In this document: piece after piece, positions 1-5,054 of the stretch
Layout of the letters: every line of letters starts with the position of its first letter
Position numbering within the stretch: the first letter of the stretch is position 1
Assembly (NCBI GenBank): GCA_025935275.1
Contig: JAICVP010000066.1
Coordinates: forward strand, 1-9,412
DNA: 9,412 nt
Reading direction: 5' to 3'
Source of the DNA: Thermoleophilia bacterium
GTDB taxonomy: Bacteria > Actinomycetota > Thermoleophilia > Gaiellales > Gaiellaceae
The notes under the pieces: model-generated
Told to the model about the DNA's origin: nothing
The model's input: only the letters and a program-made list of their open reading frames with translations
Databases searched by the model: none
Program-made: the position numbers and the translations under genes

Positions 1-164
1 CGCGAGACCTGCACCGATCCCCCGAGGCCGCTGAACTCGGGCTCGAAGCGACAGGAGACCTTCAGCGCGGGGCGCTGGCCGATGTTCGCGACGACGGCAT
101 AGAGGAGGCCATCTTCGAAGACGAAGTCGACGATGACGTCCGACTCGCGCTCTTCGAAGGCCAC
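1..164 (-). CDS. Hypothetical protein downstream of tail tube gene (3' end cut by window edge)
   Basis: An open frame starts at a GTG (minus 164-162), four bases after the TGA of the tail tube gene, and runs off the left edge after 54 codons. It begins MAFEERESDVIVDFVFEDG and continues with alternating hydrophobic residues, then a stretch around residues 24-50 containing NIGQRPALKV and EFSGLGGS. The N-x-G-x-x-P-A pattern followed by beta-like strands resembles immunoglobulin-fold, CARDB-like segments, but this is only a resemblance and I do not recognise the family. Codon use is G/C-rich at third positions like its neighbours. The tight spacing suggests co-translation with the tail tube gene. 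A role in the same tail-like structure is an inference from position; it does not look like a sheath, LysM or spike protein in the part visible. Confidence 0.6.
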   Translation of the reverse strand, partial: MAFEERESDVIVDFVFEDGLLYAVVANIGQRPALKVSCRFEPEFSGLGGSVQVS

Positions 165-168
165 GTGC

Positions 169-609
169 TCAGCCGACTTCGAGCTCGAGACCCTCGTGCG
201 CGATCTCGAGCGTCTCGATCGCGACCTCGTTCGCCCGGGCGTTCAGCGCCGGCCCTTCCCACTTGGCCGGCCAGCCGCGCACGAAGTTCCAGCGGAGGAC
301 CTGCTTGCCGGTCTCGTCGAGGAGGACGACTGCGCCGTTGCGACGGTCGGCCTTGCCGTTGACGATCCCCTTGCGCCAGTTCCAGAGAGACGCATCGCGG
401 GTCAGCCCGCGCTTGAGGACGATGTTGGCGTACTTCGTGAGCCCGGGCAGCTTGTGCACCGTGAGGGGATCGCCGCCCGTCCGGTACTCGATGACCGCCG
501 TCTCCGACTCGAGCCCGCTCGCCGACGCGAAGGCGGCCGAGGGGATCCCGTCGATCTCGACGAGGAAGTTGAAGGCGGTGAAGGGGTCGGTGCGGCCGGC
601 GGCGGGGAT
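169..609 (-). CDS. Contractile phage tail tube family protein (T4 gp19-like, TIGR02241 type), start codon non-canonical
   Basis: The 146-residue reading matches the phage-tail region protein family that forms the inner tube of contractile tails, R-type pyocins and extracellular injection systems. Signs are RTDPFTAFNFLVEIDGI (residues 6-22), SGLESE and IEYRTGG (31-46), KLPGLTKYANIVLKRGL (53-69), a W-x-W at 75-77, VVLLDETGKQVLRW, RGWPAKWEGP, and the C-terminal signature from ALNARANEVAIETLEIAHEG. The length fits the family. The only ATG/GTG/TTG in frame is a GTG at 459-457, which would delete the conserved first 50 residues. In-frame homology reaches back to ATC at 609-607 (ATC CCC GCC GCC), where a family-like start MPAAGRTDPF would be read. 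An in-frame TAG lies at 621-619. A GGAG lies 12 bases before the ATC. The gene follows the c-di-GMP enzyme by 18 bases. Family call firm; start uncertain. Confidence 0.82.
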   Translation of the reverse strand: MPAAGRTDPFTAFNFLVEIDGIPSAAFASASGLESETAVIEYRTGGDPLTVHKLPGLTKYANIVLKRGLTRDASLWNWRKGIVNGKADRRNGAVVLLDETGKQVLRWNFVRGWPAKWEGPALNARANEVAIETLEIAHEGLELEVG

Positions 610-627
610 CTTCTGAGCCTACTCCGC

Positions 628-2424
628 CTACGCCACGTCCTCAACGGCCCGGCTGGCGCGGTACAGCGTCTCGAGCTCGGTCGCCCTCACCGGCCGGCTG
701 AAGTGGAAGCCCTGGCCGAGCTCGCAGCCGTGCTCGAGGAAGAACGCGCGCTGCTCCTCGGTCTCGATTCCCTCGGCAAGCGGCTCGAGGCCGAGGTTCC
801 GCGCCAGTTGGATGATCGAGGAGACGAGCACAGCGGAGTTGCGGTCGTCCGGAAGGTCGCCCACGAAGGAGCGATCGATCTTCAGGGTCGAGACGCGCAT
901 CTGGTTCAGGCGCGAGAGCGAGGAGTGGCCGCTGCCGAAGTCGTCGATCGCCAGGCGCAGCCCGCGCTCGTGGAGCTCGTCGATGACGGGGTCCATGCTC
1001 GTTCTCGGGTCGCCCATCATCGCCGACTCGGTGATCTCGATCATGAGCCGGTCGGGGTTCAGCCCGAAGGACTCGATCGTGGCGAGCACGTGGCGCATGG
1101 CCGTCGGCTGCCAGAACGAGGGCGGCAGGTTGATCGAGACGTAGAGGTCGAGCTTGCGGTCGCGCCAGTGCTTGGCCTGCCGGCAGGCCTCGGCGATCAC
1201 CCAGTCCGAGAGAGGCGCCATGAGGCCGGTGCGCTCGGCGAGCGGGAGGAAGTCGGCCGGCGGCACGAGACGTCCTCCGTCCTGCCAGCGGATGAGCGCC
1301 TCGGCGCCGATGATCTCGGCGGAGTCCAGGTGGACGAGCGGCTGGTAGTGAAGGACGAGGCCGTCGCCGCGCTCGATCGCGGTGCGCAGGCGGCCTGCCA
1401 TGGAGAGCTGGGCCAGGGCGTCGTCGCGGTCGACCGCGTAGAGGGCGTGGCAGTCGCGTCCCGCGTCCTTCGCCCGGTACATGGCGGTGTCCGCGTGCTT
1501 CAAGAGGGTTTCCGAGTCGGGCGCGTCGTCGGGGAAGAGGCTGACGCCGATGGAGGCGCTCACGAAGATCTCGACCCCGGAGACGACGAACGGTGCGCGT
1601 AGCGTGCGGCGGATCTTCCGCGCGACGACCGCCGCCGCTTTGCGGGCGTAGTCGGGGTCCTCGTCGTTGCCGGTCGGCTCGATGTCCGCGAGGAGGACGA
1701 GGAACTCGTCGCCGCCCTGGCGGGCGACGACGTCGGCCGTACGCGTCGCACGCTGCAGCCTCCCGGCGACCGCGCGCAGAAGCTCGTCGCCCGCGGCGTG
1801 GCCGAAGCTGTCGTTGATCAGCTTGAAGTTGTCCAGGTCGATGAAGAGGACGGCGGCGGCGCACTTCTTCCCGGGACAGCGGTCGAGCGCTTCGTCGAGC
1901 CGCTCCTGGAAAGAGACGCGGTTGGGGAGGCCGGTCAGCGGGTCGTGGAAGGCGATGTGCTGAAGCTGTGCCCTCGCCTCCTCGAGCGCGTCTGATGCCT
2001 TCCGGCGCTCGGTGATGTCCGCGACGATGCCGTCCACCAGCAGCTCGCCGTTCTCGCCTCGGCGCGGGCGCATGCGATCCCACACCCAGCGCGTCTTCCC
2101 GTCGTAGCCGACGAGGCGGTATTCGATCTCGACAGGCTCGCCTGCTTCGAGGTGTTGGAGGACGTCGTAGGTCTCGAGATCGTCCGGATGGACGGCTTCC
2201 TCCCACGCCTCCTCGGGCGTCTTGCCCTTGGGGAGCGGCCCGAGCAGACTCTCGAGACCTTCGCCGATGAAGGTGTTGCAGATGTACGTGCCGTCGGCGA
2301 GGTATTCGGACTCGTAGAGGTGGATGGCGACGGTGCCGGCCACGCGACGGAGGACGTCCGTCGTTGCGAGGGCTTCGGCGAGCGCGTTCGTGCCATCGTC
2401 CGGCTGGGGGGCGGTGTCGGGCAT
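628..2424 (-). CDS. PAS-GGDEF-EAL protein (c-di-GMP cyclase / phosphodiesterase)
   Basis: A 598-residue, probably cytoplasmic signalling protein; I see no membrane segment or signal peptide. Residues ~30-140 form a PAS sensor (HPDD at 79-82, DITERR at 136-141). A diguanylate cyclase domain follows at ~155-330 with the catalytic GGDEF at 237-241, and the inhibitory I-site RxxD (RTAD, 228-231) lies exactly five residues before it. A phosphodiesterase domain occupies ~345-590 with EAL at 375-377 and the metal and catalytic set N432, E463, D494-D495, K515, E551 and Q571 all present. Both activities therefore look possible: GTP to c-di-GMP, and c-di-GMP to pGpG. The PAS domain probably sets the balance. 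Start ATG at 2424-2422 has no Shine-Dalgarno; the bases before it are pyrimidine-rich. It is first in the leftward operon with the tail tube gene and is divergent from the collagen-like gene. Confidence 0.95.
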   Translation of the reverse strand: MPDTAPQPDDGTNALAEALATTDVLRRVAGTVAIHLYESEYLADGTYICNTFIGEGLESLLGPLPKGKTPEEAWEEAVHPDDLETYDVLQHLEAGEPVEIEYRLVGYDGKTRWVWDRMRPRRGENGELLVDGIVADITERRKASDALEEARAQLQHIAFHDPLTGLPNRVSFQERLDEALDRCPGKKCAAAVLFIDLDNFKLINDSFGHAAGDELLRAVAGRLQRATRTADVVARQGGDEFLVLLADIEPTGNDEDPDYARKAAAVVARKIRRTLRAPFVVSGVEIFVSASIGVSLFPDDAPDSETLLKHADTAMYRAKDAGRDCHALYAVDRDDALAQLSMAGRLRTAIERGDGLVLHYQPLVHLDSAEIIGAEALIRWQDGGRLVPPADFLPLAERTGLMAPLSDWVIAEACRQAKHWRDRKLDLYVSINLPPSFWQPTAMRHVLATIESFGLNPDRLMIEITESAMMGDPRTSMDPVIDELHERGLRLAIDDFGSGHSSLSRLNQMRVSTLKIDRSFVGDLPDDRNSAVLVSSIIQLARNLGLEPLAEGIETEEQRAFFLEHGCELGQGFHFSRPVRATELETLYRASRAVEDVA

Positions 2425-2445
2425 GGGGAGGAAGGCCAGCGGGGG

Positions 2446-2474
2446 TTTATCGGCATTCGCGGGCGAGATTTGAA
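2446..2474 (-). promoter_or_regulatory. Candidate promoter of the PAS-GGDEF-EAL gene
   Basis: On the minus strand TTCAAA (2474-2469) and GATAAA (2451-2446) are separated by 17 bases, each matching 4 of 6 consensus positions. Transcription would start about 14 bases before the ATG. It lies in the 149-base divergent region shared with the collagen-like gene. Support is by pattern only, so it is weak. Confidence 0.25.
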
Positions 2475-2563
2475 TCCCCTCTTGCGCGGATCCGTGCCGC
2501 CTCCTGCGCGGTCACACTCACGTGCGGTTCAGAGAGCTATCACCGGCGCATGCCATTCGATGG

Positions 2564-2569
2564 AAGGAG
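2564..2569 (+). promoter_or_regulatory. Ribosome binding site deciding the start of the collagen-like protein
   Basis: AAGGAG lies four bases before the ATG at 2574. An alternative in-frame ATG at 2550 has no such sequence and would put eight extra residues before the positively charged signal peptide start, so 2574 is preferred. Confidence 0.7.
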
Positions 2570-2573
2570 AAGC

Positions 2574-3503
2574 ATGCGCTCGAAGATTCTCGTCGCGCTC
2601 GCGATCGCCGCGGTGGCGCTCGCGGGGGCGGCATACGCCGCGATCCCTGACGGGAACGGCGTCATCCACGCCTGTCGCAAGCTCGACGGCGGCGCCCTCC
2701 GCGCCGTCGCGAAAGCCTCGGCGTGCCGCTCGGGAGAGCGGGCGCTCGCCTGGAACCAGCAGGGAGTGCGCGGGGCAACCGGGCCGGCTGGCGCTCAGGG
2801 TCCAGCGGGCCAGATGGGGCCGGCCGGGCCGACCGGCGCGACCGGCGCGACCGGCGCGCAGGGACCGCCGGGACCTCCGGGCCCCGCCCTCGCCTCGTTC
2901 GACTCCCTCGCCGGTCTCGGCTGCACGATCGGGAGCCAGGCGGGAGCGATCTCGATCGCCTACGACGGCGCCGGCCTCGCACAGATCAAGTGCATCGCGG
3001 GCGCCGGCGGTGACGCGCCCATCCGGATCAACGAGTTCTCGGTCGGCGTCGAGGGCGCGCTCGGAGACGAGTTCGTGGAGCTGGTCAACACCGGAACAGC
3101 GGCGGCGGACCTGTCCGGCTGGAAGCTCGTCTATCGCTCGGGAGCGGGGACGAGCGACGTCTCCCTCGGAACGCTCGGCGACGGCACGATGCTCGCCCCG
3201 GGCGCGTTCTTCCTGTTCGGAGGCTCGGGCTACTCGGGCGCGCACGCGGCCGACAAGTCCTTCTCGGCCGGCCTCGCGTCGGCTGCGGGAGGCGTCGCGA
3301 TCAAGGACGCCGACGGGAACATCGTCGACTCGGTGGGCTGGGGCGATGCGACGAACGCCTTCGTCGAGGGAACCGCGGCGGCGGCGCCGACGATCGCACC
3401 CGCTCCGGGGAAGAGCGACGCGCGCCATCCGAACGGCCACGACACGAATGTGAACTCCGCGGACTTCACGATCGGAGATCCGACTCCGGGCGCCGCGAAC
3501 TGA
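2574..3503 (+). CDS. Secreted protein with collagen-like repeats and lamin-tail domain
   Basis: The 309-residue product starts with a Sec signal peptide (MRSK, a hydrophobic core at 5-20, probable cleavage after AYA at 22). The mature N-terminus has a short Cys-containing module (IPDGNGVIHACRK, C34 and C51, ending in ALAWNQQG), a module I associate with secreted actinobacterial proteins. Fourteen perfect Gly-X-Y triplets follow at 64-105, several with Pro at X, giving a short collagen-like rod. A second Cys-pair module (C117, C140) comes next. Residues ~150-309 read as a lamin-tail (LTD) beta domain: IRINEF (150-155), EFVELVNTG, LSGWKLVY, a VDSVGWGD segment, and the usual C-terminal N-x-x-DFT...PTPGAAN. 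No sortase signal or C-terminal membrane helix is seen, so it is probably released or loosely wall-bound. Its role is unknown; adhesion or an extracellular structural function is an inference. Confidence 0.88.
   Translation: MRSKILVALAIAAVALAGAAYAAIPDGNGVIHACRKLDGGALRAVAKASACRSGERALAWNQQGVRGATGPAGAQGPAGQMGPAGPTGATGATGAQGPPGPPGPALASFDSLAGLGCTIGSQAGAISIAYDGAGLAQIKCIAGAGGDAPIRINEFSVGVEGALGDEFVELVNTGTAAADLSGWKLVYRSGAGTSDVSLGTLGDGTMLAPGAFFLFGGSGYSGAHAADKSFSAGLASAAGGVAIKDADGNIVDSVGWGDATNAFVEGTAAAAPTIAPAPGKSDARHPNGHDTNVNSADFTIGDPTPGAAN
2831..2857 (+). repeat. Three exact tandem copies of a 9-base unit in the collagen-like region
   Basis: GACCGGCGC is repeated three times without mismatch, out of phase with codons that read (Thr-Gly-Ala)x3. 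Copy-number change by slippage would add or remove three residues and keep the frame, so the collagen rod length could vary between strains. Confidence 0.85.
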
Positions 3504-3538
3504 GTAGGAACGGCGGCGGTCGAGGCGAACCCCCAGTC

Positions 3539-3682
3539 ATGACGACGAAGGACGAGCCCGACCGCCGTCTCTCAGCCCTGATCCAGGCGCTCTCGCTGAA
3601 CCGGGGCGAGCTCGATGCGGCCGCGTTGGAGCGGCTGCTCGGCCTCATCGAGGCGACACAGCCGGCGCCTACCAAGAGCTAG
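3539..3682 (+). CDS. Possible 47-residue hypothetical protein
   Basis: ATG at 3539 to TAG at 3682 reads MTTKDEPDRRLSALIQALSL and continues with NRGELDAAALERLLGLIEAT. The middle is amphipathic and leucine-rich (residues ~10-40), consistent with two short helices, and third codon positions are mostly G or C like the neighbours. It fills most of the 203-base gap between the lamin-tail gene and clpS. A weak GAGG lies 13 bases before the ATG, so the ribosome site is poor, and no upstream in-frame start exists. It is not recognised as a known family. It may be a real small protein or chance; the reading on the opposite strand here is a shadow of clpS. Confidence 0.45.
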   Translation: MTTKDEPDRRLSALIQALSLNRGELDAAALERLLGLIEATQPAPTKS

Positions 3683-3694
3683 CGCGCTCTGCGT

Positions 3695-3700
3695 CACAAT
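3695..3700 (+). promoter_or_regulatory. Candidate -10 element of clpS
   Basis: CACAAT (4 of 6 consensus positions) ends seven bases before the GTG start of clpS, so transcription could begin at the start codon itself. No convincing -35 is seen. The lack of a useful Shine-Dalgarno for clpS supports the idea weakly. Confidence 0.3.
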
Positions 3701-3706
3701 GGTGGC

Positions 3707-4009
3707 GTGAGCTCTGCCACTGAGGCGCCCGGTGTCGTCGAGCTGGAGCGGCCCGCCGGAGACGAGCACGAGGAGCACGACCGCCCGTGGATCGTGGTCG
3801 TCTGGAACGACCCGATCAACCTCATGTCCTACGTGACGCTCGTCTTCCAGAAGCTCTTCGGTTACAGCCTCGCCAAGGCGACCGAGCTGATGCTCCAGGT
3901 GCACCACGACGGCAAGGCGGTGGTGTCGAGCGGGACGCGCGAGAAGGCCGAGCACGACGTCGCCCGCCTGCACGCGCACGGGCTCTGGGCGACCCTGCGC
4001 CAGGATTGA
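3707..4009 (+). CDS. clpS: ATP-dependent Clp protease adaptor ClpS
   Basis: ClpS binds N-degron substrates and delivers them to the ClpA/ClpC unfoldase for degradation by ClpP in the cytoplasm. The 100-residue product has the usual flexible acidic N-terminus (residues 1-26) and the ClpS core from PWIVVVWNDPINLMSYV (27-43) through FQKLFGYSLAKATELMLQVH (47-66) to the end. The substrate-pocket residues N34, D35 and H66 are present, with the Asp-Pro at 35-36 in place of the Asp-Asp of enterobacterial ClpS. Start is GTG at 3707. A GGTGG just before it is too close to be a normal ribosome site, so the mRNA may be leaderless. The stop overlaps the start of the DUF2017 gene, an association common in Actinobacteria. 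Confidence 0.95.
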   Translation: MSSATEAPGVVELERPAGDEHEEHDRPWIVVVWNDPINLMSYVTLVFQKLFGYSLAKATELMLQVHHDGKAVVSSGTREKAEHDVARLHAHGLWATLRQD

Positions 4010-4482
4010 GCGACCTGCCCGCACCGATCGAACGCACCGCGGACGGTGATTTCGTCGTCCGCCTGGGCCCCGACGAGCGCGATCTGCTCCGCAGGCTGAC
4101 GGCGCAGCTCGAGGAGCTCCTCGCGGCGGAGCCCGAAGACCCCTCGCTCCGCCGGCTTCGCCCCTCCGCCTACGAGGACGAGGAGGTCGAGCGGGAGTAC
4201 CGCGCCCTCACGGGCTCCGAGCTCGAGTCGCTCCGGCAGGAAAACCTGCGCGCGCTGCAGGAGACGGCAGATCGCGACCGGCTCGACGCTGCTGACCTGG
4301 ACCGCTGGCTCGCTGCCCTCAACGACCTGCGCCTCGTGCTCGGCACCCGGCTCGGCGTCACGGAGGACCAGTTCGCGGACGGCTTCGACCCCAGCGCGCC
4401 GCAGGCCTACGAGCTCGCCGTCTACGCCTTCCTGACGTGGCTCCAGGAAGCAGCCGTGGAAGCAGCGGCCGGCGCGCTCTAG
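4006..4482 (+). CDS. DUF2017 family protein, partner gene of clpS
   Basis: A 158-residue, mainly helical, acidic cytoplasmic protein. The start chosen is TTG at 4006, whose last two bases begin the TGA stop of clpS (TTGA overlap). This gives MSDLPAPIERTADGDFVVRL, and an AGG lies just upstream. Conserved features of the family are the helical segment RDLLRRLTAQLEELL (25-39) and the segment WLAALNDLRLVLGTRLGV. The family occurs beside clpS in many actinobacterial genomes, and the overlap implies translational coupling. Its biochemical function is not established; a link to Clp-dependent proteolysis is only a genome-context inference. The stop codon overlaps that of infA on the other strand. Confidence 0.88.
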   Translation: MSDLPAPIERTADGDFVVRLGPDERDLLRRLTAQLEELLAAEPEDPSLRRLRPSAYEDEEVEREYRALTGSELESLRQENLRALQETADRDRLDAADLDRWLAALNDLRLVLGTRLGVTEDQFADGFDPSAPQAYELAVYAFLTWLQEAAVEAAAGAL

Positions 4483-4700
4483 CGGTACCGGTAAACGATG
4501 CGGCCGCGGGTGAGGTCGTAGGGTGAGACCTCGACCTTCACGCGGTCACCGGGGAAGATCTTGATGCGGAAGCGGCGCATCTTCCCGGCGGTGTAGCCGA
4601 GCACCTCGTGCCCGGCGTCGAGCTGGATCTTGAACATGCCGTTGGGGAAGGCCTCGACGACTTCGCCCTCCATCTCGATCTTTTCTTCCTTCGTCGCCAC
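4479..4700 (-). CDS. infA: Translation initiation factor IF-1 (stand-alone, somewhat divergent)
   Basis: IF-1 binds the ribosomal A site of the 30S subunit and helps IF-2 and IF-3 during initiation. The 73-residue product is a single S1-like OB fold of standard length: EEKIEMEGEVVEAFPNGMFK (5-24), LDAGHEVLGYTAGKMRRFRI (27-46), and the invariant end SPYDLTRGRIVYRYR (59-73). The usual His-Ile-Ser-Gly-Lys-Met-Arg segment reads Tyr-Thr-Ala-Gly-Lys-Met-Arg here (36-42), and Arg-Ile-Lys-Ile-Phe-Pro replaces the usual Tyr-Ile-Arg-Ile-Leu-x. GTG at 4700-4698 gives the normal IF-1 N-terminus; earlier frame extension is unlikely. No Shine-Dalgarno is visible. It sits outside any ribosomal protein operon, so a second copy elsewhere is possible. 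Confidence 0.95.
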   Translation of the reverse strand: MATKEEKIEMEGEVVEAFPNGMFKIQLDAGHEVLGYTAGKMRRFRIKIFPGDRVKVEVSPYDLTRGRIVYRYR

Positions 4701-4707
4701 GGCCGGA

Positions 4708-4735
4708 AGAATACCCGTTCCGGGGGACGCTCCAA
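4708..4735 (-). promoter_or_regulatory. Candidate infA promoter
   Basis: On the minus strand TATTCT (4713-4708) lies seven bases before the GTG start. TTGGAG (4735-4730) lies 16 bases further up as a possible -35. The placement predicts an mRNA that begins at or next to the start codon, which fits the missing ribosome binding site. Confidence 0.4.
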
Positions 4736-4739
4736 TCCC

Positions 4740-4752
4740 GCGCAAGCCCCAG
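4740..4752 (+). repeat. Direct repeat, copy 1 (GCGCAAGCCCCAG)
   Basis: This exact 13-base sequence recurs at 4791-4803, 51 bases later, close to five helical turns. Both copies are followed within six bases by TCGAG. They flank the hairpin at 4765-4786 in the divergent region between infA and the plus-strand hypothetical gene, so a regulator site is possible. Confidence 0.6.
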
Positions 4753-4761
4753 GATTCGAGC

Positions 4762-5022
4762 GTGGGAGCGCTTTCCGAAAGCCTCCTGCGGCGCAAGCCC
4801 CAGACGGGCTCGAGTCGCGCTGTCGAGACGTTTCGCTTCGTTTGCTATCTCGACCGCGTTCCTCCACACATCCTCGAAGATCCCGCATTCCGCATGCTGC
4901 CCGAGCACGGCGAAGTCGAATGCGAGCTCGAGGCGGAGGATTTCGCGGCCGCGGTCGCGGAGGCGATCCGCACCCTCGAGGTCGACTTCGTGCACGTCCG
5001 GGGAATCGAGCGGCTCTTCTAG
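4762..5022 (+). CDS. Hypothetical protein, about 86 residues, start uncertain
   Basis: The frame ends with TAG at 5020-5022. Residues from about ETFRFVCYLDRVPPHILEDP onward look like a real small alpha/beta protein: a beta-like N-terminal strand, a middle with PEHGEVECELEAEDF, a helix (AAAVAEAIRTLEV) and a final strand VDFVHVRGIERLF. GTG at 4762 is the best available start; the next in-frame start, ATG at 4894, would remove half of the likely domain. No Shine-Dalgarno precedes the GTG, and the first ~20 codons overlap a hairpin and a repeat copy, so the true N-terminus may differ or be read from an uncommon start. It is divergent from infA. I do not recognise the family and assign no function. 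Confidence 0.55.
   Translation: MGALSESLLRRKPQTGSSRAVETFRFVCYLDRVPPHILEDPAFRMLPEHGEVECELEAEDFAAAVAEAIRTLEVDFVHVRGIERLF
4765..4786 (+). other. Hairpin near the start of the 86-residue hypothetical gene
   Basis: GGAG (4765-4768) plus GCTT (4770-4773) pair with AAGC (4779-4782) plus CTCC (4783-4786). This gives eight pairs with one bulged C and a five-base loop. It sits between the two 13-base repeats. No T-run follows, so it is not a standard terminator; it could affect translation of the gene or be part of a regulator site. Confidence 0.45.
4791..4803 (+). repeat. Direct repeat, copy 2 (GCGCAAGCCCCAG)
   Basis: Exact copy of 4740-4752. If the GTG at 4762 is the true start, this copy is translated (Arg-Lys-Pro-Gln), whereas copy 1 is intergenic. 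Confidence 0.6.
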
Positions 5023-5054
5023 CCGACCGCCGCAGGCTGTGACAGTGTCGCGGG

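Noticed and set aside
133..1602. 489-codon open frame on the plus strand opposite the EAL domain
   Set aside because: It is the antisense shadow of a clear PAS-GGDEF-EAL gene; high third-position G+C keeps the opposite strand open, and its composition (Arg, Val, Asp, Leu rich) shows no domain.
2456..2480. tRNA-like T-loop (GATTTGAATC or, on the minus strand, GATTCAAATC) that could mark a tRNA or attachment site
   Set aside because: The flanking bases do not form the T-arm or acceptor stem and no other tRNA arms are present.
3675..3690. Five-pair inverted repeat AGAGC/GCTCT at the end of the 47-residue frame
   Set aside because: Too short and without a T-run; not distinguishable from chance in high-G+C DNA.
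3699..3710. Four-codon frame ATG GTG GCG TGA overlapping the clpS GTG start
   Set aside because: Too short to judge and no ribosome site precedes it; more likely chance next to a -10-like sequence.
3572..4024. 150-codon minus-strand frame opposite clpS
   Set aside because: clpS on the plus strand is unmistakable; the minus frame has no recognisable features.
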